Shown in pieces: positions 32,899-41,624 of a stretch of DNA of 64,000 nt. The notes beneath the pieces are model-generated. The model was given only the letters and a program-made list of their open reading frames with translations, did no database searches and had not been told where the DNA came from. Origin of the DNA: Poriferisodalis sp965208555 (GTDB taxonomy: Bacteria; Actinomycetota; Acidimicrobiia; Acidimicrobiales; Poriferisodalaceae); assembly GCF_965208555.1 (NCBI RefSeq), contig NZ_OZ242342.1, positions 2,728,001 to 2,792,000 on the forward strand, written 5' to 3'. Each line of letters begins with the position of its first letter. The stretch's first letter is position 1. The position numbers and the translations under genes were made by a program.

Positions 32899-33918
32899 CT
32901 AGGCGAAGGCGGCGGCGAACGCCGCCATGGTCTCGTCAGTCACGGCGCGCCGGTCCTCGCCCCACGGCAGCGGCATCAGCACGGGGTGCTCTACTCCTGC
33001 ATCGACATATTCCCGGGCGAAGGCTGCAATCTCTGCCGGGGTGCCGATGAAGTCGATCGCCTGGATCATCTCGTTCGAGATCGCAGCAAGGGCGCCGTCT
33101 CGGTCACGCTCGGACTGTCGGGCGCGGGCTTCGTCCACCTCGTCGCCGAAGCCCGCTGCGCGGAAGGCGTTGGCATAGCCGTCGGCCATCGCGTAGTTGA
33201 GCAGGTCCCGCTGTGCAGAGCGGGCCGAGCGCTCCAGTTCGCCCGTGGCGGCGTGGACGTAGCAGATGATCTGCGCGCCGCCGCCCTTGCGCACCTCTGC
33301 CACCACGCTGGGGACGTGCGAAGCGGGCAGGTAGTTGAGCAGGACACCGTCGGCTACCTCGCCCGCCAGGCGCAGCATCTGGGGGTTGAGCGCCGCGAGG
33401 ACGATCTTCGGGCGTCGCTCGCCCAGCCGCATGGCCAGGCGGAACTTGCGCACCTGCCAGAAGTCGCCCTCGAAGGTCACCTGCTCGCCGCTCAGGCATT
33501 CGCGCAGCAGCGCCACATACTCGCGCATCATCGCGATCGGTCGATCAGGCGGCGGCTGGCCGTGCTGGCGGAGGATGCCCGGTGCCGAGACGCCGAGGCC
33601 CACTAGGACATCCCGGTCATCGCTGAGCAACTGCAAGGTGGCGGCCGTCATGGCCACCAGCGTGGGAGCTCGCAGCTGGACCGGGATGATGCCGGTCGCA
33701 AGATCGAGGCCGGGGGCTGCGTGGGCAGCGGCGCCCAAGAGCGAGAACGCATCGGTGCCTGTCGCCTCGACGGTCCAGATTGACGAGTAGCCCTGCGCCT
33801 CCGCGGAGCGGGCGATGTCGGTGACGGCGGCGGGCCCCAGCACTCCCAGGCTGCCGACCGTCACGCCAAAGGGCCGTGGCCCAGTTGAGCCGGCCCCAGC
33901 CGGTCCATTCGCGTTCAT
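32899..33918 (-). CDS. LLM-class oxidoreductase (paralogue of the 3.5 kb gene)
   Basis: A 339-residue luciferase-like protein. It has FGVTVGSLGVLGPAAVTDIARSAEAQGYSSIWTVEATGTDAFSLL, DRDVLVGLGVSAPGILRQHG and PKIVLAALNPQMLRLAGEVADGVLLNYLPASHV. The last block aligns residue for residue with the 3470-4456 protein, so the two are paralogues. A Gly/Pro-rich 15-residue N-terminus precedes the barrel. Flavin or F420 is the probable cofactor. It is convergent with msrA (57-nt gap) and divergent from the small gene at 34.1 kb. Substrate unknown. Confidence 0.85.
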   Translation of the reverse strand: MNANGPAGAGSTGPRPFGVTVGSLGVLGPAAVTDIARSAEAQGYSSIWTVEATGTDAFSLLGAAAHAAPGLDLATGIIPVQLRAPTLVAMTAATLQLLSDDRDVLVGLGVSAPGILRQHGQPPPDRPIAMMREYVALLRECLSGEQVTFEGDFWQVRKFRLAMRLGERRPKIVLAALNPQMLRLAGEVADGVLLNYLPASHVPSVVAEVRKGGGAQIICYVHAATGELERSARSAQRDLLNYAMADGYANAFRAAGFGDEVDEARARQSERDRDGALAAISNEMIQAIDFIGTPAEIAAFAREYVDAGVEHPVLMPLPWGEDRRAVTDETMAAFAAAFA

Positions 33919-34093
33919 GGCGGCGCACCGTACCTGCCGGTCGCGCGGTTCGCCGGTGCGGCCGCAGGCGATTGTCGGCGGCCCTGTGACGTCTCAGCGA
34001 ACTGACGGTGGCGAGCGTCGGGTGCGAGATAGGGTGAGGTTCACAGCCAGCGACGCCGTCGACACCGACGTCGGGAGCGGGGAGGAAACCGAG

Positions 34094-34318
34094 ATGACCG
34101 AGACGACTGAGCCAACTCGGACCGCTGAACCCCGCATCATCTCCGACGCACTCGAAATCATCGACAACGCGCTGGGCGACTTCTTCCGCCGCGAATTGGT
34201 CTCGTCGGTCGAGGTCACCGACGTGCTGCTCGACGTGCGCACGCTGCTGCGGCGAGGCGACGAGGTGGCCGAGCTGCCGACCGTCGGCAAGGCCGATCAG
34301 GACGTGGCCCGAGCCTGA
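34094..34318 (+). CDS. small acidic protein, unknown function
   Basis: A 74-residue protein starting MTETTEPTRTAEPRII at ATG 34094, with a clear GGAGG (34081-34085) at good spacing. The centre is helical: DALEIIDNALGDFFRRELVSSVEVTDVLLDVRTLLRRGDE. I do not recognise the family. Small acidic proteins of this kind are common in actinobacteria. Its stop faces the PAP2 gene stop 7 nt away. The open frame extends upstream to 33815 but there overlaps the LLM gene and lacks a ribosome site. Confidence 0.6.
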   Translation: MTETTEPTRTAEPRIISDALEIIDNALGDFFRRELVSSVEVTDVLLDVRTLLRRGDEVAELPTVGKADQDVARA

Positions 34319-34325
34319 GGCAGTC

Positions 34326-34913
34326 TCAGCGCTGCATCAGCCGGGAGGCGAGGCGCCCGATTGCCTCGCCGACGGCGGCGCCGGCGATGACATCGCTCGC
34401 GTGATGCAAGCGCACATGGATGCGCGAGGCGGCCACGATGACCGCCGCCAACCGGTAGACGGGCCCCAGCCGGGAACCGCGTGACAGCACCGCTGCGGCG
34501 CAGAATGCTGCTGACGCGTGGCCAGACGGGAAGCTTGATGTGATCGGTTGGCGGAGTCGGTGGCGGGTCGGGTTCTCCGCCGCCGTGCCGGGCCGGCGCC
34601 GTGCGAACAGCCTTTTGACTCCCTGATTCACGACCAGCGATTCGAGGGCCATGAGCGCGCTGAACCGCAGTGCATCGGAGGCTTGCCGTCGCGGCGCCAG
34701 CGCTCGAATTGCACCCAGCACATGCCAGAGCTGGCTGAACTCACCGATATCCGAGGCCCCGTACATCACTCGATCCATCAGCTTGCGGCCTCGCAGAACC
34801 TCCCACCACCTGTCGACGGTGCCGTCGAAGCGGGCAATCTGCTGTGCTGCCGCTGACAGCGGATCCTGCGCTTCGGCTGGCGCAGCGTCGGTCGATGACG
34901 ATGCAGACATCAT
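34326..34913 (-). CDS. PAP2-family phosphatase
   Basis: A 195-residue type 2 phosphatidic acid phosphatase. All three motifs are intact: KRLFARRRPG (KxxxxxxRP), SSFPSGHASAA (PSGH) and SRIHVRLHHASDVIAG (SRxxxxxHxxxD). The membrane content is modest, with about four hydrophobic segments, so it resembles actinobacterial PAP2 proteins acting on isoprenyl or lipid phosphates. It is the last gene of map-LysM-LysM-PAP2, overlapping the LysM gene by 4 nt. Coupling with LysM lipoproteins hints at envelope lipid or peptidoglycan-precursor recycling. Confidence 0.9.
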   Translation of the reverse strand: MMSASSSTDAAPAEAQDPLSAAAQQIARFDGTVDRWWEVLRGRKLMDRVMYGASDIGEFSQLWHVLGAIRALAPRRQASDALRFSALMALESLVVNQGVKRLFARRRPGTAAENPTRHRLRQPITSSFPSGHASAAFCAAAVLSRGSRLGPVYRLAAVIVAASRIHVRLHHASDVIAGAAVGEAIGRLASRLMQR

Positions 34914-35356
34914 CCGGATCCGCCGAGCGTGATCGGCGGCGCGGTGGTGGTCGGCAGCAGTGGCGGGAGGACGGGATCGGTGGCGGGGGCGATGGTGAGC
35001 GCGGGCCCAGCAGCGGGATCCGGCGGCGGCGGGATCATCAGGATCTGGCCGACGAAGATCTTGGTGGGGTCGGCAATGTTGTTCACCCGTACGAGATCAT
35101 TCAGGTGAATGCCGTAGCGGTCTGCGATCTGGATCAGCGTGTCTCCTCGCACCACGGTGTAGGGCGTCAGCAGCGGCGGCTCTGTGGTCGTGGTCGGTGC
35201 TGCTGTCGCGACGGGGAACGTCGTGGCGGAGACCTGCGTGCGGGATTCGCCCGGCAACAGGGTGCACCCGCTGGCCATGCCCGCGAACCCGACCGCCACC
35301 GCCGCCGCCATCACACCCCAGTGCCGCGAGCAGGACGAGTCACCGGCAGTCGTCAC
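34910..35356 (-). CDS. LysM-domain lipoprotein
   Basis: This 148-residue exported protein has a hydrophobic signal with a lipobox ending ASGC at about residue 31, a Thr/Ala/Pro-rich linker, one LysM domain (PYTVVRGDTLIQIADRYGIHLNDLVRVNNIADPTKIFVGQILMIP) and a Pro/Thr/Ala-rich tail. LysM binds peptidoglycan glycans. It overlaps its neighbours by 4 nt on each side (35353-35356 and 34910-34913), so translation of all three is probably coupled. There is no catalytic domain. It probably acts as a wall-anchored adaptor. Confidence 0.85.
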   Translation of the reverse strand: MTTAGDSSCSRHWGVMAAAVAVGFAGMASGCTLLPGESRTQVSATTFPVATAAPTTTTEPPLLTPYTVVRGDTLIQIADRYGIHLNDLVRVNNIADPTKIFVGQILMIPPPPDPAAGPALTIAPATDPVLPPLLPTTTAPPITLGGSG

Positions 35357-35742
35357 TGTGAGCTGTTCGCGCCGACCACGGTCGGCGGGATCACGAGTTG
35401 CTCTCCGATGCGGAGCAGCGTGTCTTCCTTGCCGTTCTCGTCCATGAGCGATCGGACGGAGACGCCGAATCCATTGGCAATTCTGCTGAGCGTGTCGCCC
35501 GGCTGCACGACATAAATCCGTCGTTGCGGAGGCGGTGCGGCGATGGTCGTCGTGGTGAGCTGCGGGCGCAGTGTCGTCAGCACAGGGAGGGTCGTCGGGA
35601 TCGGCTCCGCCTCCGGCTCGGATGCACAGGCCCCGCTGAGTGCAACCATCGCCGCAAGCACCGTTGCGACCCGGACGGCGGCGACGAGAGCGGGCGGCCG
35701 GTCGGAGCGCGCAGCAGTTGCCGCGACGCGCGGTCGCGGCAT
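35353..35742 (-). CDS. LysM-domain lipoprotein
   Basis: This 129-residue exported protein has an Arg/Ala-rich N-terminus, a hydrophobic segment with lipobox LSGAC at about residues 35-39, a Pro/Thr linker, and a single LysM domain (RIYVVQPGDTLSRIANGFGVSVRSLMDENGKEDTLLRIGEQLVIPP). It is 3 nt downstream of map and overlaps the next LysM gene by 4 nt. The two LysM proteins are similar in layout but only moderately alike in sequence, so they look like an old duplication. Confidence 0.82.
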   Translation of the reverse strand: MPRPRVAATAARSDRPPALVAAVRVATVLAAMVALSGACASEPEAEPIPTTLPVLTTLRPQLTTTTIAAPPPQRRIYVVQPGDTLSRIANGFGVSVRSLMDENGKEDTLLRIGEQLVIPPTVVGANSSQ

Positions 35743-35745
35743 GAC

Positions 35746-36756
35746 TCAGCCAGCCCCCACGGCTGCGGTGTGCAGCCGCCGGGGCCAGTCGTCAGGGTTG
35801 AGCCGGGTTGCGGAGCTCGCGGAGAGAAAGGGCTGCGGCTCGTCGTCGGTCACGGTCAGCAGTTCAGCGCCGTCGTCGGTGACCAGCACCGTGTGCTCGA
35901 ACTGCGCAGTGCGGCTGCGGTCGACGGTCATCGCCGTCCAGCCGTCGGGCCACAGCTGTGCGCGCGGCGCGCCGAGCGTGATCATCGGCTCCACGGTGAA
36001 GGTCATGCCCTCGATCAGCTCGGTGCGCGCCGACGGGTCGAAGTAGTGGGGGATGTTCGGCAGCCGGTGGAAGATCTGCCCGATGCCGTGGCCGACGAAC
36101 TCGCGCACGACGCCATAGCCCGCTGCTTCGGCGTGGGTCTGTATGGCACGGCCGATGTCGCACACCTGGGCGCCAGGCCGGATTGCTGCGATGCCGTGGT
36201 ACATGGACTCCCGGGTGACCTCGACGAGTCGCCGCGAGGTCTCGTCGACATCGCCCACCAGGAACGTCTCGGAGTGGTCGCCGTGCACCCCCCCGACGTA
36301 GATCGTCACATCGCAGTTCACGATGTCGCCGTCACGCAGCTGCCGGTCGTCGGGGATGCCGTGGCAGATGATCTCGTTGGCCGAGGTGCACAGCGACTTC
36401 GGGAAGCCGTTGTAGTTGAGCGGGCTCGGGTAGCCGCCTTCGGCGATGCAGGCCGCGTGACAGACCTCGTCGAGATGATCGCTGGTGACGCCAGGCGCGA
36501 TCTCTGCTGCCACGGCGCTCAGCACCCGCCGCGCAGCCGAACCTGCCGCACGCATGGCCTCGATCGTGGCGCTGTCGGAGGGTTCCACCCCGCTCGGGGC
36601 CGGTGAGGACCTGCCGCTGATGGCGTAGGGCGGCAGTTCGATGTGCGCGGGCACAGCCCGCCGCGGCGATACCAAGCCAGCGACGATCGGCTCGAAGCCG
36701 GAAGGCCTCGTGCGCGCTGCTGGCACCCGACGCTTGCGCCTGCCCATTGTGGTCAC
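35746..36756 (-). CDS. map: methionine aminopeptidase, type I (MapB-like)
   Basis: This 336-residue enzyme removes the initiator Met. The C-terminal pita-bread domain has all five metal ligands: NCDVTIYVGGVHGDHSETF (two Asp), FVGHGIGQIFH (His), FTVEPMI (Glu) and QFEHTVLV (Glu). A 70-residue N-terminal extension with RRxRRxPxARxRPxGF and proline-rich segments follows the MapB style of actinobacteria. It starts at the ATG at 36756 or at Met4. It heads the map-LysM-LysM-PAP2 group. Confidence 0.93.
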   Translation of the reverse strand: MTTMGRRKRRVPAARTRPSGFEPIVAGLVSPRRAVPAHIELPPYAISGRSSPAPSGVEPSDSATIEAMRAAGSAARRVLSAVAAEIAPGVTSDHLDEVCHAACIAEGGYPSPLNYNGFPKSLCTSANEIICHGIPDDRQLRDGDIVNCDVTIYVGGVHGDHSETFLVGDVDETSRRLVEVTRESMYHGIAAIRPGAQVCDIGRAIQTHAEAAGYGVVREFVGHGIGQIFHRLPNIPHYFDPSARTELIEGMTFTVEPMITLGAPRAQLWPDGWTAMTVDRSRTAQFEHTVLVTDDGAELLTVTDDEPQPFLSASSATRLNPDDWPRRLHTAAVGAG

Positions 36757-36795
36757 GCTACCCGTGGGCCAGTGCCGCCTCAGCAGCGGGCTCGC

Positions 36796-38043
36796 TCAAT
36801 CGGCGTCGTCGCCGAGCTCGCCGAGCACTTCGCGATTGTGCTCGCCGAGCTTGGGAGCGCGGCGGTAGATGCCCGGCGGCGTGGCGCTCATGCGGATCGG
36901 CGGCGCGATCTGCACGATCGGCCGGCCCACCGGCTGCTCGACCGACACCAGCATGTCGCGGGCTGCGACATGAGGGTCGGTGAACAGGTCGCCGGGATGG
37001 TTCACCGGCCCGCACGGCACCTTGCCGCCGATCGCTTCGAGCACCTCGGCGTTGGTGTGCGACGCGGCCCATTCCGTGAGCGCGTCGATGATCATGTCGC
37101 GGTGATGGAACCTCGCACGAAGCGTGCGGGTCTCGTCCGCAGTAGCCCACTCCGGCCGGCCCATGGCAACGGCCAGCTCTCGCCAGTGGTTGTCGGTGGG
37201 CGCGCCGATGGCAACTGCCCCGTCGGACGTCTCGAAGATGTCGAACGGCACGATGTACTGGTTCTTGTTGCCGCTGGGCGGCGTATCAGGCTGGCCCATC
37301 ACGCTGTAGCGGGTGACCCCGACTTCGCCGAGCGCCATCACGGCATCCACCATCGAGACATCCACGAACTGTCCCTCGCCGGTCCGCTGGGCATGGAACA
37401 GCGCTGCCAGCACTCCCATGGCGCCGATCGTGCCGGGGTAGGTGTCGCCGATGTAGGGACCCACGACGTGCCGGTCGTCGGGACCGCTGCCGGTGGCCGA
37501 GACCATGCCCGACATCGCTTGGGCCACGACGTCGTACGCCGGCCAGTCGACATAGGGGCTCTCGCCTGAGCGGGGGTCGCCGAAGCCCCGGATGGCGCCA
37601 TAGACCAGCCGCGGGTTGCGCTCGTGGAGCACCTCCCAGCCCACTCCGAGCGCATCCATCACGCCCGCGCGCATGTTCTCGACGAGTGCATCCGCTGTGT
37701 CGACGAGTTGCAGGAACTGCTCCCGCTGGTCATCGTCGGTGAGGTCGAGAGCGACGCCTCGCTTGTTGCGGTTGTAGTTGGCGAACCCGGCGCCGAAGTT
37801 CCGTTCGGTGTCCTCGCGGGTGAACGGCGGCATCTTGCGGGCCAGCTCGCCCCGCGGCGGCTCCACCTTGATCACATCGGCGCCGAGGTCGGCAAGCATC
37901 ATCGTCGACCACGGGCCTGCCAGCGCGTGGGTGCAGTCGATGATGCGAACACCTTGGAGCGGGCCCGAGTTCTGGGCAGCCATCGGCGCAGCCCGCTCAT
38001 GAGCGGTGAGATGGTCTTCGTCGGGGGGATCCAGCTTCGTCAT
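36796..38043 (-). CDS. CaiB/BaiF family III CoA-transferase
   Basis: A 415-residue CoA-transferase, full length. It has LQGVRIIDCTHALAGPWSTMMLADLGADVIKVEPPRGE at the start, GDPRSGESPYVDWPAYDVVAQAMSG with the expected nucleophilic Asp, and GDTYPGTIGAMGVLAALFHAQRTGEGQFVDVSMVDA. It lies 29 nt after the enoyl-CoA hydratase homologue on the same strand, so they likely act on one substrate. The N-terminal 25 residues before the first strand are extra. CoA donor and acceptor not evident. Confidence 0.9.
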   Translation of the reverse strand: MTKLDPPDEDHLTAHERAAPMAAQNSGPLQGVRIIDCTHALAGPWSTMMLADLGADVIKVEPPRGELARKMPPFTREDTERNFGAGFANYNRNKRGVALDLTDDDQREQFLQLVDTADALVENMRAGVMDALGVGWEVLHERNPRLVYGAIRGFGDPRSGESPYVDWPAYDVVAQAMSGMVSATGSGPDDRHVVGPYIGDTYPGTIGAMGVLAALFHAQRTGEGQFVDVSMVDAVMALGEVGVTRYSVMGQPDTPPSGNKNQYIVPFDIFETSDGAVAIGAPTDNHWRELAVAMGRPEWATADETRTLRARFHHRDMIIDALTEWAASHTNAEVLEAIGGKVPCGPVNHPGDLFTDPHVAARDMLVSVEQPVGRPIVQIAPPIRMSATPPGIYRRAPKLGEHNREVLGELGDDAD

Positions 38044-38072
38044 GTCTTCGTCTCTTCGATTCTCTGCCCGGG

Positions 38073-38870
38073 TCAGGCGAAATTCGGACGGCGCTTCTCG
38101 ACGATGGCGGCGTGGCCCTCGCGCACATCAGCGCCCGTGAAGCCCAGCATCTCCAGGGCAGCAGAGGTGTCGAAGATGGGCCCTGCCATTCGCATCCAAT
38201 TGTTGAGGCTGTACTTCGTCCAGCGGATGGCGCTCTGGCTGCCTCCCGCCAGCCTGCGGGCAACGGCGAATGCCTCGTCGAGCACGGCATCGTCGTCGAC
38301 CACCTTGCTGACGAGGCCCATGTCGTCGGCCTGTTCGCCCGTGATCGTGTCGCAGGTCAGCAGGTAGTACTTCGACTTGGCCATGCCGCACAGGATCGGC
38401 CACACGATCGCCGCGTGATCGCCGGCGGCCACGCCGAGCTTGGTGTGGCCGTCGACGATCCGAGCGCTGCGCCCTGCGATGGAGATGTCGGCCATCAATG
38501 CAGCCGCCAGACCCGCACCGACAGCGACGCCCTCGATCGCCGAGACGATGATCTTGGAGCAGTTGATCATGTTGTAGACGATGTCCCGCGCTTCGCGCAG
38601 TGCCCGCTGGCGCGTCTCGAAGTCGTCCATGATCTCCTGGATCATGTCCAGGTCGCCGCCGGCGGAGAACGTGCCATTGGCACCCCGGATGACAGCCACC
38701 CGGGTGTCAGGATCGTCGTCGACTGCTCGCCAGACATCGGCCAGCGCCAGGTGCTTCGGCGCATCCACCGAATTCAGCCGGCCTGGCGTATCGATCACGA
38801 TCTCGAGCACGCCGTCGTCGTCGGGACCGGTGATCTCGAGCGCGGAGAAGGGGGCGTAGCGGTCGTTCAT
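38073..38870 (-). CDS. enoyl-CoA hydratase/isomerase family protein
   Basis: A 265-residue crotonase-fold protein. FSAGGDLDMI is the first oxyanion block, and GVAVGAGLAAALMADISIAGRSARIVDGHTKLGVAAGDHAAIVWPILCG is the active-site region. The two Glu residues of a classical hydratase are not found there; Asp in AAGDHAA may substitute. This suggests isomerase or other chemistry. The ATG at 38870 is 11 nt after the HIT gene stop; the longer ORF to 38984 overlaps that gene. Its partner downstream is the CoA-transferase. Confidence 0.87.
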   Translation of the reverse strand: MNDRYAPFSALEITGPDDDGVLEIVIDTPGRLNSVDAPKHLALADVWRAVDDDPDTRVAVIRGANGTFSAGGDLDMIQEIMDDFETRQRALREARDIVYNMINCSKIIVSAIEGVAVGAGLAAALMADISIAGRSARIVDGHTKLGVAAGDHAAIVWPILCGMAKSKYYLLTCDTITGEQADDMGLVSKVVDDDAVLDEAFAVARRLAGGSQSAIRWTKYSLNNWMRMAGPIFDTSAALEMLGFTGADVREGHAAIVEKRRPNFA

Positions 38871-38881
38871 GGCGCCCGAAG

Positions 38882-39367
38882 CTAGTTGTTCGGGGTGGCA
38901 GCCGCCGGGGCCTGCGAGCTGGGCGCACTGAGCAACCGGTACGCCGATTCGATCTCGCCTGCCGGCGCGAAGATCCGCTCCCACGGGTGCAGCAACCGGT
39001 CCCGCCCATAGCGCGGGATCACGTGGATATGGAAATGGAACTGCGTCTGGTCTGCCGCAGCGCCGTTGTTGTTAAGCAGGTTCACACCCGCCGGCTGCAG
39101 TCGTTCGCGCACCAGGCTTGCCACCCGGCGCGCCGCCTGCATCACGTGTGCCGCATCGTCATCGGTGAGTTCCCAGATGTCGGTCACGTGCCTGCGGGGA
39201 ATGACCAGACAGTGACCGACGGTCATGGGCAGTCGATCCATGAACGCCACGGCGTGCTCGTCCTCGTAGATGCGCAGTGCCGGGATGTCGCCTGCCGCGA
39301 TGGAACAGAACGTGCAGCCCGGCATCCGGCCCGCAGCCGGCGGATCATTCGCAGCGGAATTCGCCAT
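38882..39367 (-). CDS. HIT-family nucleotide hydrolase/transferase
   Basis: A 161-residue HIT protein. The catalytic block is QFHFHIHVIPR with His111, His113 and His115. The N-terminal CTFCSIAAGDIPALRIYEDEHAVAFMD has a CxxC pair that can bind zinc. Members hydrolyse dinucleoside polyphosphates or nucleoside phosphoramidates. A short proline/alanine tail follows. It lies between coaA and the enoyl-CoA hydratase homologue on the same strand, a chance neighbourhood as far as I can tell. Confidence 0.9.
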   Translation of the reverse strand: MANSAANDPPAAGRMPGCTFCSIAAGDIPALRIYEDEHAVAFMDRLPMTVGHCLVIPRRHVTDIWELTDDDAAHVMQAARRVASLVRERLQPAGVNLLNNNGAAADQTQFHFHIHVIPRYGRDRLLHPWERIFAPAGEIESAYRLLSAPSSQAPAAATPNN

Positions 39368-39387
39368 AAGTCGAGGGCGTGCGGTGC

Positions 39388-40335
39388 CTAGTGGTACCGG
39401 AGCTCGACGTGGTCGACGACGTGATCGTGACCCTTCGCGAGCACCAGGTCAGCTCGAGCCCGCGTCGGGAGGATGTTCTCCTGCAAGTTGACAAGGTTGA
39501 TGGAGCGCCAGATGGTGCGTGCCACCGCGTCGGCAGCAGAGGGCGGCAGATCGGCGAACTGCGCGAAATAGGCGGACTGCTCGCGGAACACCGTCTTGCG
39601 CAGCTGCTGGAACCGCTCGACGTACCACTCCTCGAGGTCCTCGGACTCGGCGTCGACGTAGATGGTGAAGTCAAAGAAGTCCGACACGAAGGGCGTGCTC
39701 GACGGCGGCCCTGTCTGCAACACGTTCAGGCCCTCGACGATGAGGATGTCGGGCTGGTTGATGAGCTGAACCTCGTCGGTCACGTCGTAGAGGCTGTGCG
39801 AGTAGACGGGTGCTGCGACGTCCGGCTCGCCGCTCGAAATCCGTTGGAGGAAGTCGCGCAGCTCGCCGCGGCGATACGACTCGGGAAAGCCCTTGCGTCC
39901 GAGGATGCCCCGCGCAGTCAGTTCGGCGTTGGGCAGCAAGAACCCGTCCGTCGTGACCAGATCCACTTCGGGATGATCGGGCCATGACGCCAGCACGGCC
40001 CGCAGAATGCGTGCAGTGGTGCTCTTGCCGGCCGAGACACTGCCGCCGATGCCGATCAGGTAGGGCCGCGGCGGCAAGACCCTGCCGAAGAAGCCCTCGG
40101 TGGCCGCGCGCAGTTGGCGCTTCGCAGCGACACGCAGGTTCAGCAGGCGCGAGAGCGGAAGGTAGATGTCCCGCACCATGTCGAGCGTCACGGGTTCGAC
40201 CAGACCCGCCAGTGCCTCGAGCTCTGCTTCGGTCAATGACAGCGGCGTCGCGTCTCGCAGCTTCGCCCACTGCTCGCGGGTGAACCTGCAATGCCGGTCA
40301 TCGATGCCTGGTTCGAGCATGGCGCCGTCCGTCAC
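39388..40335 (-). CDS. coaA: type I pantothenate kinase
   Basis: A 315-residue kinase that starts coenzyme A synthesis by phosphorylating pantothenate. The P-loop is GIGGSVSAGKSTTAR; DLVTTDGFLLPN and KGFPESYRRGELRDFLQ, with GEPDVAAPVYSHSLYDV and DILIVEGLNVLQTG, follow the CoaA family exactly. The C-terminal block NLQENILPTRARADLVLAKGHDH is complete. Two starts are possible: GTG 40335 or ATG 40320 (five codons later). It lies in the same leftward run as the flavoprotein and HIT genes. CoA supply fits the acyl-CoA-heavy gene content. Confidence 0.94.
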   Translation of the reverse strand: MTDGAMLEPGIDDRHCRFTREQWAKLRDATPLSLTEAELEALAGLVEPVTLDMVRDIYLPLSRLLNLRVAAKRQLRAATEGFFGRVLPPRPYLIGIGGSVSAGKSTTARILRAVLASWPDHPEVDLVTTDGFLLPNAELTARGILGRKGFPESYRRGELRDFLQRISSGEPDVAAPVYSHSLYDVTDEVQLINQPDILIVEGLNVLQTGPPSSTPFVSDFFDFTIYVDAESEDLEEWYVERFQQLRKTVFREQSAYFAQFADLPPSAADAVARTIWRSINLVNLQENILPTRARADLVLAKGHDHVVDHVELRYH

Positions 40336-40339
40336 CCGC

Positions 40340-41620
40340 CTAGCTTGGCGAACTTGTGGTGGTGACCGCAACCGGTCGGGAGGCGGGATCGTATGCGCCG
40401 CGCGCGGCTGCCATGCCGCGGTGCCAACGGCGAGGCGTCGCGACGGCAGCTCGCGGGTAGTCCTCGAACATCCAGCGGGCGAATTGGCGGCGAGTCCACG
40501 CTGACCAGTCGACTGCTCGCAGCGAGAGTTCGGCCAGGCGTTCGCGGGCCAGCACGCGGCTCAGACCTCTCGCGAGCCGGTGGTCCAGTACGAACTCGGC
40601 CTGTGCCTCGCGCACGTAACGGGCGGTCACGCTGTGCGGCGGGCCGCCCCGTGCGATCGCCGTCGCCGCCATGCGCCCCATCTGCAGCGCCTGGCCGATT
40701 CCCTCGCCGGTCAGCGGGTCAGCGGCCGCAGCAGCGTCGCCGCACAGCAGCGTGCGTCCCTGCGCGAGAGTCAGTTCTCCCAGCCGTGCTGGTATCGGCC
40801 AGGCACGCGTCGGGCCGTCCGGCTCGTGGCTGCCGAGCACGCTCTCGATGTGCCGGCGCTCCGTGAGGCCGGCCCAGACGGCGGCGATCTCCCGGCCGGC
40901 GAGCGTTCCCGTGCCCACTCCGGCTTCGTAGCGACGATGGTCTCGAGGCACGCCGAAGCCGACATTGACGCGGCCGTCGCCCAGGGGGAATGACCAGGCG
41001 TAGCCCGGCAGCAGGTCGGGCTCGAACCACACCCACATGTCGTGCGCCGCAGCTCCGCTGGCCCGCAGGTAGCCGCGGAACGCATGCCAGTCACCTCGGT
41101 AGCGGTGCGGGCCGATGCCGAGCGCCTTGCGCACGGCCGAATAGACACCATCGGCAGCCACCACGAATCGGGCTCGCACCACGTCGCCGTCGCTCAGTCG
41201 GACCGATGCCGTGCTCGTCTGCGCTCCTGTGTCTTCGAAACCGTCGAACGCGACGCCGAGACGAACGTCGGCGTCCTCCGCAGCCGCGAGGTCGATGAGC
41301 CCCGCGTCAAGCTCGGCGCGCCGGCACACGGCCGCAAACTGCCCGCGACCTGCTGGCAGGGGCAATCGCATGACGCGACCTTGGGGCGTGCGGACACATG
41401 CCGCTGCCACGTGCTGCCACGAGCCCATCTGCTCGGGTTGCAGGCCGAGAGACTCGAGTTCTCGCAGCGCGAGCGCGGTGAGGCCGTCGCCGCAGCACTT
41501 GTCACGTCCCGCCGCCGCGCGGTCTACGAGCAGCACGTCGAGTCCTGCGCGCCGGGCCCACACCGCAGCCGATGCACCCGCCGGGCCGGCACCCACGATC
41601 AGGACATCGACGACGTTCAT
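40340..41620 (-). CDS. geranylgeranyl reductase-family FAD oxidoreductase
   Basis: This 426-residue flavoprotein has the Rossmann loop VLIVGAGPAGASAAVWARRAGLDVLLVDRA at its start, DKCCGDGLTALALRELESLGL (the family's Cys-Gly-Asp-Gly region), VVAADGVYSAVRKALG and LLCGDAAAAADPLTGEGIGQALQMG (second FAD motif). Relatives saturate isoprenoid side chains of menaquinone or lipids. The ATG at 41620 opens the Rossmann strand directly; the longer ORF overlaps the VanW gene. It is 4 nt from both the upstream VanW stop and the coaA GTG. Menaquinone reductase (MenJ-like) is a plausible role. Confidence 0.85.
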   Translation of the reverse strand: MNVVDVLIVGAGPAGASAAVWARRAGLDVLLVDRAAAGRDKCCGDGLTALALRELESLGLQPEQMGSWQHVAAACVRTPQGRVMRLPLPAGRGQFAAVCRRAELDAGLIDLAAAEDADVRLGVAFDGFEDTGAQTSTASVRLSDGDVVRARFVVAADGVYSAVRKALGIGPHRYRGDWHAFRGYLRASGAAAHDMWVWFEPDLLPGYAWSFPLGDGRVNVGFGVPRDHRRYEAGVGTGTLAGREIAAVWAGLTERRHIESVLGSHEPDGPTRAWPIPARLGELTLAQGRTLLCGDAAAAADPLTGEGIGQALQMGRMAATAIARGGPPHSVTARYVREAQAEFVLDHRLARGLSRVLARERLAELSLRAVDWSAWTRRQFARWMFEDYPRAAVATPRRWHRGMAAARGAYDPASRPVAVTTTSSPS

Positions 41621-41624
41621 CGTC

